A DNA stretch of 64,000 nucleotides from Bacillota bacterium (GTDB lineage: Bacteria > Bacillota > Sulfobacillia > Sulfobacillales > Sulfobacillaceae). Positions 44,732 to 53,509 of the stretch are shown here, piece after piece (position 1 is the first letter of the stretch; each line of letters begins with the position of its first letter). The notes beneath the pieces are model-generated. The model worked only from the letters and a program-made list of their open reading frames with translations, did no database searches and was not told the origin of the DNA. The DNA lies in contig JAJZZA010000004.1 of NCBI GenBank assembly GCA_021797825.1, positions 20,029-84,028 on the forward strand. Direction: 5' to 3'. The position numbers and the translations under genes were made by a program.

Positions 44732-45112
44732 TTACCCGCCGATGGTCAACAGCACATCGCCCGCGTTGACGGCGGTGCCCTTGGTTACCCGCACCCCGGT
44801 GACGTGCCCGCTAATCGGCGCGGCAATTTCATTTTCCATTTTCATGGCCTCCAGAATCGCAACGGTTTGGCCTGATTCGACCAGGGACCCCTCCAACACC
44901 TTGACGTCTAACACCATGCCCGGCAAGGGAGCCGTGACCACCGTCCCGCCGGTGCCAGTCGCTGTCGGAGTGCCGCTTGGCGAGGAAGCCGGCGCCGGCT
45001 TCGTGGCGGCCGGTGCTGGTGGTGCAGGACGGGTCTCGGCGCCCATCTCTTCGGCCTCAACCTCGTAGACCGTGCCGTTAACCGTGATACGAAATCGTCG
45101 AATAGTTGACAC
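44732..45112 (-). CDS. Biotin carboxyl carrier protein of an acyl-CoA carboxylase/decarboxylase
   Basis: 126 residues: an N-terminal segment (FRITVNGTVYEVEAEE), a Pro/Ala/Thr-rich flexible linker (about 26-58) and a C-terminal biotinyl domain with the biotinylation motif EAMKMENEI (Lys about 91). It carries the carboxyl group for the carboxyltransferase encoded two genes upstream. Start GTG 45112 with GAGGAA upstream. No biotin carboxylase or membrane OadB subunit is in the window, so propionyl-CoA carboxylase versus methylmalonyl-CoA decarboxylase cannot be decided. Confidence 0.9.
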   Translation of the reverse strand: MSTIRRFRITVNGTVYEVEAEEMGAETRPAPPAPAATKPAPASSPSGTPTATGTGGTVVTAPLPGMVLDVKVLEGSLVESGQTVAILEAMKMENEIAAPISGHVTGVRVTKGTAVNAGDVLLTIGG

Positions 45113-45178
45113 CTGTCATTTCCTCGCCTTCTATGCTGTTCCTGTCGTTGCCATCCGATTCATCGCCGGTCCGGCCCG

Positions 45179-45376
45179 TTAACCGAGCCACCGCCAGGGC
45201 GAACTTTTCGGCCAAGTCTCCCGGATTCTCAGCGGCTTTAAAGCGTGCGTCGCCGGGTCGTCTCCCATCATGATGGCTAGCGCCGCAGTGAGCACCGCCA
45301 GGTGCTGCGAAGAGACCGGCGCCTCTTCCCAGGTTGGGGAGGACATCGCTTGAGCAGGCAGTTTGGACGACTCCAC
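45179..45376 (-). CDS. Small acyl-CoA carboxylase epsilon-like subunit
   Basis: 65 residues from GTG 45376, which has the strong GGAGGAGG 8 nt upstream. The sequence includes HLAVLTAALAIMMGDD and ends WRWLG. This layout (one helix, then a short tail ending in a Trp-Arg motif) matches small epsilon/gamma-like subunits encoded between carboxyltransferase and biotin carrier genes. Similarity is weak; position, ribosome-binding site and length carry the call. An overlapping 110-codon frame in another phase is rejected. Confidence 0.6.
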   Translation of the reverse strand: MESSKLPAQAMSSPTWEEAPVSSQHLAVLTAALAIMMGDDPATHALKPLRIRETWPKSSPWRWLG

Positions 45377-45427
45377 GATATTTTCCTCCTCCTCCCACTA
45401 TCTGTGGCAACCGCTATGGCACTTGGC

Positions 45428-46984
45428 CTAAAGCGGAAGGTTGCCGTGCCGCTTGCCAGGGCGCGCCTCCCGTTTGTTGGCCAAGGCCATCAAGGCCCGC
45501 GCCAAGTGCGGTCGGGTCTGACGGGGATCAATCACCGCGTCGATATAGCCTCGGGCCGCAGCCACATACGGGCTGGCAAACTCCTGACGGTACTCTTCAG
45601 CCTTTTGGCGGCGAGTTTCGGCGGGTTCGGGCGACTGTTCGATGTCATCCCGGAAAATAATGTTGGCGGCCCCGTCCGGACCCATCACCGCAATTTCGGC
45701 GGTGGGCCAGGCCAGAACCAAATCCGCGCCCACCGATCGGCTGCACATCGCCAGATAGGCGCCACCATAAGCTTTTCGCAGGATCAGCGTCACTTTCGGC
45801 ACGGTGGCTTCGGCGTAGGCATAGAGGACTTTGGCACCATGGCGGATGATTCCGCCATATTCCTGGGACGTGCCGGGCAGATATCCTGGCGTGTCAACCA
45901 AGGTGACCACCGGAATGTTGAAGGCGTCGCAAAACCGGACGAACCGGGCCAACTTGTCGCTGGCATTGATGTCCAGCGTGCCCGCCAACACGCGCGGCTG
46001 ATTGGCCACCACCCCCACAACATGCCCTCCCACGCGGCCCAAGCCGGTCACCAAGTTTTTCGCAAACCCCTCTTGCAACTCGAAAAACGAACCCCGGTCC
46101 AATACGGCAGTGATAATGGTTTTTACATCGTACGGCCGGCTGGGTTCCACCGGCATGACCTCCGCCAAAACTGTTTCCACCCGGTCCAAAGGGTCGTCCG
46201 ACGTCCCCACCGGTGGCTCTTCCCGCCAATTGTTGGGCAAATACCCGAGTAGCGTGCGGACCAGGTCCAGGGCCGCCGCATCCGAATCCGCAGCCAAGTG
46301 CGCCACCCCGGATTTTCGAATTTGCGCGTCCGCTCCACCCAATTCCTCGGCCGATACCGTCTCCCCGGTAACACTCTTGATCACCTGCGGTCCGGTAATA
46401 AACATGCGGCCGCTATGCCGGACCATGACGATAATGTCGGTCAGAGCCGGGGAATAGACCGCGCCGCCGGCACTCGGGCCCATAATCACGGTAATTTGCG
46501 GAATCACCCCGGATGCCCAGGTATTGCGTTTAAAAATCTCGCCATAGCCGTTTAAGGCGTCGACCCCTTCTTGAATTCGGGCTCCCCCCGAGTCGTTAAG
46601 GCCAATGATGGGAGCGCCTGTCTTCATGGCCAGATCCTGCACCCGTTGGATTTTGGCCGCATGCATTTCGCCTAGCGAGCCCCCCAGTACCGTGAAGTCC
46701 TGGGCGAACACATAGACCAGCCGATCCCGAATCCGTCCATGGCCGGTTACCACCCCGTCAGCCGGAGAATCGGCGCGATCCATGCCAAAGAGGGTGCCCC
46801 GCAAGCGGACATGCGCTCCGATTTCCTCGAACGTCCCGTCATCCAGCAGGTAGTCCAGCCGCTCGCGCGCGGTCCATTTGCCCTGCGCATGCTGGCGCGC
46901 CACCCGCGCTGGTCCCCCCATCTGCAAAATGTGCTCGGTCCGCGCTTTAAGGTGTTCGAGCGGCGCGTTTTGATGATCGCTCAC
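45428..46984 (-). CDS. mmdA: Acyl-CoA carboxyltransferase (propionyl-CoA carboxylase beta / methylmalonyl-CoA decarboxylase alpha)
   Basis: Carboxyltransferase subunit that moves CO2 between biotin and propionyl-CoA. The 518 residues hold GKWTARERLDYLLDDGTFEE, DFTVLGGSLGEMHAAKI, GLNDSGGARIQEGVDALNGY, PQITVIMGPSAGGAVYSPAL, VDTPGYLPGTSQEYGGIIRH and RKAYGGAYLAMCSRSVGADL, the two oxyanion-hole Gly-rich motifs of this family. ATG 46984 overlaps the mce stop. With mcm and mce upstream it completes the propionyl-CoA to succinyl-CoA interconversion. Confidence 0.93.
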   Translation of the reverse strand: MSDHQNAPLEHLKARTEHILQMGGPARVARQHAQGKWTARERLDYLLDDGTFEEIGAHVRLRGTLFGMDRADSPADGVVTGHGRIRDRLVYVFAQDFTVLGGSLGEMHAAKIQRVQDLAMKTGAPIIGLNDSGGARIQEGVDALNGYGEIFKRNTWASGVIPQITVIMGPSAGGAVYSPALTDIIVMVRHSGRMFITGPQVIKSVTGETVSAEELGGADAQIRKSGVAHLAADSDAAALDLVRTLLGYLPNNWREEPPVGTSDDPLDRVETVLAEVMPVEPSRPYDVKTIITAVLDRGSFFELQEGFAKNLVTGLGRVGGHVVGVVANQPRVLAGTLDINASDKLARFVRFCDAFNIPVVTLVDTPGYLPGTSQEYGGIIRHGAKVLYAYAEATVPKVTLILRKAYGGAYLAMCSRSVGADLVLAWPTAEIAVMGPDGAANIIFRDDIEQSPEPAETRRQKAEEYRQEFASPYVAAARGYIDAVIDPRQTRPHLARALMALANKREARPGKRHGNLPL

Positions 46985-47400
46985 GATGACCCCTCCGGAC
47001 GCTGCACCAACTCCAGCAGCACGCCTCCCGTGGCTGACGGATGGATAAACGCGACCTGGCTCCCCTCCGCACCCTGGCGCGGAGTTTGGTCGATGAGACG
47101 CACGCCCAACGCCGCGAGGCGCTCCAGCGTCTCGGCCAGCCTGGTCACGGTCAAGGCCACGTGATGCAGCCCCGGTCCTCGCTTGTCCAAAAAACGGGCA
47201 ACCGGCGAGGAGTCGGCGGTGGGCGCCAGAAACTCGAAACGGCCGCCGACAAAAGGCACAAAAGCCACGGCAACCTCATCCTGGGCGATGTGCTCTTGGT
47301 GTGCCACCGTCAGCCCAAGCGCTTGATATGTCGCCAACTGCGACTCCAAATCGCGCACGGCGACCCCCAAATGGTCCAATTGCAACCGGTCTTCCGCCAC
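46981..47400 (-). CDS. mce: Methylmalonyl-CoA epimerase
   Basis: Glyoxalase-fold enzyme interconverting (R)- and (S)-methylmalonyl-CoA. 139 residues with LDHLGVAVRDLESQLATYQA (metal His), FEFLAPTADSSPVARFLDKR, GPGLHHVALTV (second His pair) and GVLLELVQRPEG (metal Glu). The start is taken as GTG 47400, 7 nt after GGGGAGG; an ATG two codons earlier is too close to that site. It lies 13 nt after mcm and overlaps mmdA (ATGA), as expected for this pathway. Confidence 0.93.
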   Translation of the reverse strand: MAEDRLQLDHLGVAVRDLESQLATYQALGLTVAHQEHIAQDEVAVAFVPFVGGRFEFLAPTADSSPVARFLDKRGPGLHHVALTVTRLAETLERLAALGVRLIDQTPRQGAEGSQVAFIHPSATGGVLLELVQRPEGSS

Positions 47401-47413
47401 TTCCATCCCTCCC

Positions 47414-49087
47414 CTATAGCACGGCCGGTGGCCGATACTGTCCAAAGTGTCGCTTCATCACCGCGACCATCTCGCCTATGCTGGCGTAGCGCTCAATCGC
47501 CGTCAGCAACGGATCCAACAGGTTGCGATCGGCCGTCATCACCGCTTGCTCCAGGTTGCTTAATGCGGCCGCCACGGCCGCCGCGTCCCGTTCCGCCCGC
47601 ACTCGGCCTACTTTCGCGATTTGCCGGCGCTGCAGATCGGGGTCGGGCTTTAGAATCTCCCCCGGGGCGGAACCCGCGTCGCGAAATCGGTTGACTCCGA
47701 CAATCACCTGCTGGCCCTGTTCGATTTTTTGCTGCAAGCGCCAGGCGGAATCCTGAATTTCGCGCTGCACGAACCCTTGTTCAACGGCTTGCACCGCCCC
47801 GCCCAAGCGATCAATCCGCTCAATGTACGATTGGGCCAGAGCGACCAGCCGTTCTGTCAGCGTCTCCACATAGTATGAACCCCCGAGCGGATCAACGGTA
47901 TCGGTCACTCCGGTTTCAAACCCGATAATCTGCTGCGTCCTCAGCGCCAGCCGCGCCGCCTCCTCAGTGGGCAAAGCCAACGCCTCGTCTTTGGAGTTGG
48001 TGTGGAGCGACTGGGTGCCGCCCAACACGGCCGCCAACGCCTGCAGGGCCACCCGCACCACATTGTTGTCGGGTTGTTGCGCGGTCAAGGTAGAGCCGGC
48101 GGTTTGGGTATGAAAACGCAACTGCCAAGAGCGGGGGTCGGCCGCGTGAAAGCGTTCTTTCATAATGCCGGCCCATAACCGGCGCGCCGCCCGGTATTTC
48201 GCCACCTCTTCAAAAAAATCGATGTGGGCGTTAAAAAAGAAGGAGAGCCGTGGCGCGAACTGGTCAACCGCGAGCCCCGCCGCGAGCGCCGCTTCGACAT
48301 ACGCAATGCCGTTGGCGAGGGTGAAGGCGATTTCTTGGGCGGCCGTGGAGCCAGCCTCTCGGATGTGGTATCCTGAAATGCTGATGGTGTTCCAACTGGG
48401 CAGATGTTGGTGACACCAGGCAAAGGTATCGGTAATCAGGCGCATCGATGGCCGGGGCGGGAAGATATAGGTGCCGCGCGCCGCATATTCCTTTAAGATA
48501 TCGTTTTGAATGGTGCCGGAAAGCCGCTCCCAGGCCACGCCTTGTTTTCTGGCAACCGCCACCACCATCAGGAGCAGGATCGCGGCGGGAGCATTAATGG
48601 TCATCGAAACCGAAACCTTGTCCAAAGGAATCCCTTCCAACAAGATCTCCATGTCTCGCAAGGTGTCGATGGCGACCCCGACCTTGCCAACCTCCCCGTC
48701 CGCACGCGGGTCATCGGAATCGTATCCCATCTGGGTAGGCAAATCAAATGCCACCGAAAGCCCCGTCTGTCCCTGCGCCAACAGATACCGGTACCGCCGA
48801 TTGGACTCTTCCGCCGTGCCAAAGCCGGCATACTGCCGCATGGTCCAAAGCCGCCCGCGATACATTGTCGGATAAATGCCGCGGGTATACGGATAGTCCC
48901 CGGGAAACCCGATGCTCTCCATATAGCTGGCGGCCACATCGAGCGGCGAGTACACCCGGTCCACGGAAACGTCGGACACCGTCTCGAAGTGGTCGCGCCG
49001 CTCGCCGTTGCGGACGAGAAACGGATCCAGCACATGCGCGGTCCATTGCTGGTAAGCGCGCCGCAAATTATTCGCTTGTTCGTCCAA
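47414..49087 (-). CDS. mcm: Methylmalonyl-CoA mutase, large (catalytic) subunit
   Basis: Adenosylcobalamin mutase barrel subunit. The 557 residues start with the acyl-CoA binding region ([40 protein letters not shown]), then [51 protein letters not shown] and [20 protein letters not shown]. The C-terminal B12-binding domain of one-chain mutases is absent, so a separate small subunit gene must exist elsewhere; it is not in this window, nor is the MeaB chaperone. Start TTG 49087 behind GGGGGGG, 19 nt after gdh. Confidence 0.95.
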   Translation of the reverse strand: MDEQANNLRRAYQQWTAHVLDPFLVRNGERRDHFETVSDVSVDRVYSPLDVAASYMESIGFPGDYPYTRGIYPTMYRGRLWTMRQYAGFGTAEESNRRYRYLLAQGQTGLSVAFDLPTQMGYDSDDPRADGEVGKVGVAIDTLRDMEILLEGIPLDKVSVSMTINAPAAILLLMVVAVARKQGVAWERLSGTIQNDILKEYAARGTYIFPPRPSMRLITDTFAWCHQHLPSWNTISISGYHIREAGSTAAQEIAFTLANGIAYVEAALAAGLAVDQFAPRLSFFFNAHIDFFEEVAKYRAARRLWAGIMKERFHAADPRSWQLRFHTQTAGSTLTAQQPDNNVVRVALQALAAVLGGTQSLHTNSKDEALALPTEEAARLALRTQQIIGFETGVTDTVDPLGGSYYVETLTERLVALAQSYIERIDRLGGAVQAVEQGFVQREIQDSAWRLQQKIEQGQQVIVGVNRFRDAGSAPGEILKPDPDLQRRQIAKVGRVRAERDAAAVAAALSNLEQAVMTADRNLLDPLLTAIERYASIGEMVAVMKRHFGQYRPPAVL

Positions 49088-49106
49088 CCGAGTCCCCCCC
49101 CAAACT

Positions 49107-50360
49107 CTAGGTAAGCCATCCCCTTACCCGCATCGCTTGGGCTAAACGTTCGGTGGCGACCAGATAGGCGGCTTTGCGCAAGGTGACGCCGTAGCGTTCG
49201 TGCATCTTATGCATTTCCGCCATCGCCCGCGCCATATACTCTTCCAATCGCCCATTAATTTCCTGCTCGCTCCAATAAAAGCGCGTTTGGTTTTGCACCC
49301 ACTCGAAGTAGGAAACCGTCACCCCGCCCGCGTTACCCAGCACATCCGGCACCACCATCACCCCTTTTTCAAACAGGATGGCATCCGCTTCGGGGGTGGT
49401 CGGGCCGTTTGCCCCTTCTCCAACAATCCGTGCCTGGATGTTGTGGGCATTGTCGGCCGTAATTTGATTTTCCAGAGCGGCCGGAAACAAGATGTCGACC
49501 GGCAACTCCAACAGCTCGTGATTGCTAATCGGATCGGCCTGCGGATACCCTGCCAACGCCCGATGGGTCCGTTTGTATTCCAGCAGATCCGCCATGTCGA
49601 TACCGTCCGGGTTGTAAAGACCGCCATCCTTGTCGGAGACTGCCACCATTTTCGCGCCCAGCGATGCCGCGATCTCTGCGGCGACGGAGCCGACATTGCC
49701 GAAACCCTGCACGGCCACCCGACTTTGAGCAAAATCCAGTCCGAGTGCGGTGGCCAACTGACGGGTGGCAAAAACCAATCCGCGACCGGTGGCCGCCACC
49801 CTGCCCGCGGATCCCCCGATCACCAGCGGTTTGCCGGTGATCAGGCCAAAGGTATTTTCTCCCCTTATACGAGAGTATTCATCCACCATCCAGGCCATGA
49901 TTTGGGGGTTGGTTGAGACGTCGGGTGCGGGAATGTCCTTGTCGGGCCCGATCACCAAGCTCACCGCCCGAATATATTCGCGGCTCAACCGTTCGATTTC
50001 GCGGTCGGACAATTGGTCGACGTCGCAGGCGATGCCGCCCTTGCCCCCGCCATACGGCAGCCCGAGCAGAGCGCACTTCACCGTCATCCACATGGCCAGC
50101 GCCTTGACTTCGTCGGCGGTCACGTCGGGATGGAAGCGAAGTCCGCCTTTGGTAGGGCCTAGGGCATCGTTATGCTGAACCCGGTAGCCGGTAAACACCT
50201 GCAGGGTGCCATCGTCGCGAATGAAGGGCACCGCAACTTCAAACGTACGCAGAGGTTGCTTTAAAATATCAAAGACCGCGGGCTCAAGACCTAGGGTATC
50301 GACAGCCTCTTTGAAACTCTGCTGGGCCCGGATGTACGGGTTAAGTGACGTGTCCGCCAC
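49107..50360 (-). CDS. gdhA: Glutamate dehydrogenase
   Basis: Oxidative deamination of glutamate to 2-oxoglutarate or the reverse. 417 residues: [38 protein letters not shown] (catalytic Lys in the GGGKGG loop), [20 protein letters not shown], the dinucleotide fold [20 protein letters not shown] and [15 protein letters not shown]. Length and motifs fit the hexameric catabolic class (RocG/GudB-like). Start GTG 50360, 8 nt after AGGAGG. First gene of the seven-gene operon; the promoter should lie just upstream. Coenzyme preference was not determined. Confidence 0.94.
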   Translation of the reverse strand: MADTSLNPYIRAQQSFKEAVDTLGLEPAVFDILKQPLRTFEVAVPFIRDDGTLQVFTGYRVQHNDALGPTKGGLRFHPDVTADEVKALAMWMTVKCALLGLPYGGGKGGIACDVDQLSDREIERLSREYIRAVSLVIGPDKDIPAPDVSTNPQIMAWMVDEYSRIRGENTFGLITGKPLVIGGSAGRVAATGRGLVFATRQLATALGLDFAQSRVAVQGFGNVGSVAAEIAASLGAKMVAVSDKDGGLYNPDGIDMADLLEYKRTHRALAGYPQADPISNHELLELPVDILFPAALENQITADNAHNIQARIVGEGANGPTTPEADAILFEKGVMVVPDVLGNAGGVTVSYFEWVQNQTRFYWSEQEINGRLEEYMARAMAEMHKMHERYGVTLRKAAYLVATERLAQAMRVRGWLT

Positions 50361-50830
50361 CGTATGCGCCTCCTAATTGACAGCCGGTCGGCCATTCGTG
50401 GGTATTATAGCATAGCGGTCCCAGAGCTCCGCATTCCGGTCAAACGGCCCTCGCCGAGCTCCTGGGCACAGCCCACGAGCTCAACGCGCCGCGCGCGTGC
50501 ACCCCCCAGCGGCAGGCGCGGGTGACCGGAGGGTTTCGGCCAACTGCCAACCGCTTGGGGCAACCGGTATGCCCATCATCAGGCCCCAACCCGTCAATTC
50601 CCGCCCGGTTCCGGCGAACATTCCCGCTCCGCCAGACAAAACGGTTCCTCACGGAGCGACGGGTGCCTCAATTACACGCCGGGTTCGGCGTCGACACCAT
50701 CGCCTGCTGCCCCGGGAGGTCTGCCGCTCGTTGCCCACGGGTTGCGATCATGGGCAAGCTTCTGCCCATGCGCCTGGATAGAGGGACGCGGTCGCCTGAT
50801 GGCCGCAGCACAAGACGGAGCGGTCGGTAG
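50361..50830. other. Intergenic region between gdhA and the TnpB element
   Basis: No supported gene. The ~100 bp next to gdhA should hold the operon promoter (AT-rich TTATAG near 50405). The remainder has several frames without start signals and ends at the right end of the TnpB element, whose guide sequence would lie here (minus strand, immediately beyond 50831). Confidence 0.5.
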
Positions 50831-51942
50831 TCAACAACCCCGCCCTAGGGCGGAGCTTACAGGTACCTCCGAGGGAGATCCCGCGTCTGGCTGGTTGACA
50901 GCAGCCCTACGAGCAATATTGCCCGCCGCGAGGGTATCGGCACGGCCAGCGCAGCCACACCCGATACACCGCAAGGAGGCTTGATTCGAACGGTTGCGTT
51001 TAGCGATCAATCCACAACAGGGACAGGTCCGCGAGGTATTGCGCGGATCCACCCACGCGACGGCAACGCCCGCCAGTTTTGCCTTGTAGGTAATACACGG
51101 GCGCCATTGAGAGAACGCCCAACTGTGCTGGCGACGGCGCTGCGCCTTTTTCACCGTGTTCCTGTCGCGGATGCCCGTCAGATCTTCGAGGGCAATCCCG
51201 CGCCCAGGGTCTGGGGCTTTCGTCACCAACTGGTTGGCCATGCGGTGGTTTTCATTCGCGGCAAAGCGTTGCTCCTGGCGACGACGTTTCTTGAGCAATC
51301 GCTTGGCCGATTTGGTGCCTTTGGCTTGCAACGTTGGCGCAATTTCGCATGACGCTTGCGCAGGCCATTGACCTGACCGCCCGAGTAGGTCTGGCCATCC
51401 GAATCGGCGGCGATGTTGACGATCCCCAGATCGACGCCCAGCCAGTCGTCAGGCTGCAGGGGGGGCGGCTCGGGCACATCGACCACGACCGCGAGATAGA
51501 TGGGGCCGTCACGGTAGATCAAGTCGGCCTGACCGCGTACCCGACGCCAACGTGGTGCCTGATAGCTCCCCCTGATAAGAGGGATCACGGTGCGCCCTTG
51601 CCGAGGCAAGCGCGACACGCGATCCGCGCCCTGCCACGACAGCAGGCGGTCATCGCACACGATGGCTCCCTGTGGGCGAAAGGTCGGCGGAATCGACTTG
51701 TCCCGCTTGTAAACCTCCACGACTTGTCCGATGGCTCGCACGGCCATTGGCGCCGACAAGCCAAAGCGTTCGCGGACATCGCGGTACATCAAGTGATGCA
51801 GTTTGACCTGACTGGCCGTGTGTTCACGCAAGGCGGTCTCGGCAATCGCGTTACACGCCGCGTTGAAACGCTCCATCGTGGCCAACAGCGCTGCGGCTTG
51901 AGCGGGATTCGGTTGGAGTTTGACCATCAGTGTCAGTTGCAT
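50831..51942 (-). pseudogene. tnpB: IS200/IS605-family TnpB (RNA-guided nuclease), frameshifted
   Basis: Transposon-encoded RuvC nuclease related to Cas12. From ATG 51942 the first part (MVKLQPNPAQAAALLATMER, DDRLLSWQGADRV, DWLGVDLGIVNIAADSDG with the RuvC-I Asp) breaks near 51331 and continues in another frame (QAKGTKSAKRLLKKRRRQEQ, ALEDLTGIRDRN with the RuvC-II Glu, zinc finger CPCCGLIAKRNRS...CIGCG, and GRADTLAAGNIARRA with the RuvC-III Asp). All catalytic residues survive, so one missing base is the only defect seen. No TnpA is present. The stop codon lies inside the right-end hairpin. Either a recent pseudogene, programmed shift or sequencing error. Confidence 0.85.
50840..50853 (-). ncRNA. 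Right-end hairpin of the TnpB element, 3' scaffold of a putative reRNA (omegaRNA)
   Basis: CCGCCCTAGGGCGG palindrome overlapping the last tnpB codons. In this family the 3' end of the tnpB transcript forms the guide RNA scaffold and the flanking host DNA is the guide. The hairpin is seen; RNA production is inferred. Confidence 0.5.
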
Positions 51943-52002
51943 GAGTATATTAAGGACGATGTGCTTCCATAGGTCAACCTGAAAGGAGGCCACGGCGTTC
52001 CT

Positions 52003-52022
52003 CCCCGCCCTGAAGGACGGGG
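52003..52022. repeat. Left-end hairpin of the TnpB element
   Basis: CCCCGCCC, loop TGAA, GGACGGGG: one mismatch in an 8-bp stem, flanked by TCCT and TTTCC. It is typical of IS605 ends and resembles the solitary hairpin at 35660-35695. Confidence 0.6.
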
Positions 52023-52160
52023 TTTCCACGCCGTAACTATCTGATGAATGATTTGGGCGGGGAGATGACGGATGCGGAGCTTCGCGAGCTATCCCAGACG
52101 CGCTCAGGACGTTTACCGCGGCAAATGTCCCCGCAACCATAGTCTGCACTGCGCTCCGCC

Positions 52161-52463
52161 TTATAGGCCGCCTAGAGGAAAGAGGGGACTCGATTCTTCA
52201 TATAATTCTTCCGGATCGAGATCAGCCCCGTTAGGCCATACAATCGTGCCCTCCTCTACGCGCACTTGGTTAAACAAGTCTTTAGTACGTAATGGTTCAA
52301 ACATTTCTCCCCACAGCAGCGGTTCCATATCAAAGACACGAAGCTCTCCGTCTTTAAACTTCAAGACCAGTTGGTATTCCGGAAAAGGCCGCACAGCAAT
52401 AACCTGCGGCAAACTTCCATTTGATCCTGCAGGAGGGCGACTGAAGCCATCCGGCATCAACAT
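52161..52463 (-). CDS. DUF2442-family protein
   Basis: 100-residue protein of the DUF2442 family (AVRPFPEYQLVLKFKDGELR, VFDMEPLLWG, FNQVRVEEGTIVWPNGADLD, PEELYEES), which is commonly encoded next to DUF4160 and regarded as a probable DNA-binding antitoxin-like partner. ATG 52463 has AAGAAGG 8 nt upstream; GTG 52472 is an alternative. It follows DUF4160 by 20 nt on the same strand. Composition is AT-richer than the host genes, consistent with recent transfer. Confidence 0.85.
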   Translation of the reverse strand: MLMPDGFSRPPAGSNGSLPQVIAVRPFPEYQLVLKFKDGELRVFDMEPLLWGEMFEPLRTKDLFNQVRVEEGTIVWPNGADLDPEELYEESSPLFPLGGL

Positions 52464-52483
52464 CCTCTTCACCTTCTTTCTAA

Positions 52484-52765
52484 CTAAGGATACGGAATAT
52501 GGTTCAAGTTTTCATGCTTCTGCACCCGGGTGCAATTTTCCCGTAATTCTTGGGAATGGTTCTGGATCCAATTCACTATATTCTTCCATTCGCTAGGAGC
52601 AAAGCAACTTGAAACGCCTCCCAAAATATTTCCTAAAACGTCTACTGAAACCTCACACCCCGCTCCCTTAATATGTATATGACAGGGTTGGTGTTCCTTA
52701 GGAGGATAATACATATAAATCTTTATTCGGCCCCACTCAGCTATTTTCGGCATAAACGGCTCCAT
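52484..52765 (-). CDS. DUF4160-family protein
   Basis: 93 residues with the DUF4160 core: MPKIAEWGRIKIYMYYPPKE, HQPCHIHIKGAGCEVSVDVL. The HxPCHIHI block is the family hallmark and suggests a metal or nucleotide site. Paired with DUF2442 this is a predicted toxin-antitoxin-like module; no activity is established. ATG 52765 (AAGG 5 nt upstream) or 52753 (MPKI) may start it. Low GC, unlike surrounding chromosomal genes. Confidence 0.85.
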   Translation of the reverse strand: MEPFMPKIAEWGRIKIYMYYPPKEHQPCHIHIKGAGCEVSVDVLGNILGGVSSCFAPSEWKNIVNWIQNHSQELRENCTRVQKHENLNHIPYP

Positions 52766-52943
52766 TAATACCTTGCGTAGCTCTTGACGCCCGCATAGGC
52801 GTAAACTGTATTGCCCTTAGTGTACGCCACGCGGAGGCTTATTTCGAGGGTTATCCCACGTTTCGTCCTACTTTGTAGCATAAATGGGCTACTGCACCGG
52901 GAAGACATGGCGTCCAACTACGCGCGAAGGGAGGGCCGGTGTA

Positions 52944-53333
52944 ATGGCTATCAACAGACAGCAACCCCTCGCCGTGGATGACAACACGATTGACCAATTG
53001 CGCACCCAAGGGGGCATGTCGCAAGAGGAAGCCCGCGCGCTGATGAGGCAAGAGGGACTGGACGGCTTGCGCATTCGCGTGGCCGCACGACTCTATGCCA
53101 CAATCCCGCTCACCAGCTGGGAAGCCGCCGAGCGGGTCGGCCTCCGAAACAGAGGGTTGTTGTTGCGGTATCTCCAAGAAAATTGCATTGGGGCGGCCCC
53201 CGATCCGAACGAAGATGCCGCGCGCATCATGCAGGAGCTCGACGCACGGATGGATGCACGGCTGACGCGCTGGCAGCGAACAGCACAGGTTGATTCTGTC
53301 ATCCGATGCCTGGCCCGAAGGCATCCCCTCTGA
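52944..53333 (+). CDS. Small protein with a UPF0175-like antitoxin segment
   Basis: 129 residues from ATG 52944, 9 nt after GGGAGGG. The middle reads RIRVAARLYATIPLTSWEAA, ERVGLRNRGLLLRYLQENCI, which resembles UPF0175 antitoxins (A-x-x-L-Y, S-x-x-x-A-A-E, then an HTH-like segment). The C-terminal part (DAARIMQELDARMDARLTRW) is helical. A PIN-type toxin, the usual partner, is not seen. The opposite strand is also open but has no ribosome-binding site. The call is tentative. Confidence 0.5.
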   Translation: MAINRQQPLAVDDNTIDQLRTQGGMSQEEARALMRQEGLDGLRIRVAARLYATIPLTSWEAAERVGLRNRGLLLRYLQENCIGAAPDPNEDAARIMQELDARMDARLTRWQRTAQVDSVIRCLARRHPL

Positions 53334-53334
53334 A

Positions 53335-53441
53335 TCATTCTGCCAGATCACCCCCACAAGTATCTACGGCGTGCACGTGCGCCCAGGTGTCGATCCGGGC
53401 GAGGACACGCGCCCCGGCAGGCGGACGTGAATGCTATCCAT
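53335..53441 (-). pseudogene. Remnant of a ribbon-helix-helix antitoxin
   Basis: ATG 53441 follows GGAAGGAGG. The reading starts MDSIHVRLPGR and, after a 2-nt shift (GTGT for GT), continues VLARIDTWAHVHAVDTCGGD before a stop. The two pieces join into a CopG/MetJ-like N-terminus (IHVRLPxRVLARID). Short and broken; probably dead. Confidence 0.4.
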
Positions 53442-53477
53442 AGCAGCTACCTCCTTCCAATTGCCTGGTAACCCGTG

Positions 53478-53509
53478 TGTGCTACGCGACTGCGATCGAG
53501 CGTAGCACA
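53478..53509. repeat. Perfect 10-bp inverted repeat with 12-nt centre
   Basis: TGTGCTACGC, 12 nt, GCGTAGCACA. No T-tract. The geometry could fit a regulator or recombinase core site; a tyrosine recombinase relic lies 600 bp away. Confidence 0.55.

Larger units (their letters stand above)
50831..52022 (-). mobile_element. IS1341-type TnpB-only element (IS200/IS605 family)
   Basis: Bounded by a left-end hairpin (52003-52022) and a right-end hairpin (50840-50853), with tnpB between. No inverted terminal repeats and no target duplication, as usual for this family. Exact cleavage sites cannot be fixed by eye. The element sits between gdhA and the DUF4160/DUF2442 pair. Confidence 0.7.

Noticed and set aside
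45078..45410. 110-codon minus-strand frame overlapping the epsilon-like gene and bccp start
   Set aside because: The alternative frame from GTG 45376 has the ribosome-binding site and family-like sequence; this one has low-complexity residues and no motif.
52851..53357. 168-codon minus-strand frame opposite the UPF0175-like gene
   Set aside because: No ribosome-binding site; the plus-strand gene has one and shows a helix pattern consistent with a real small protein.
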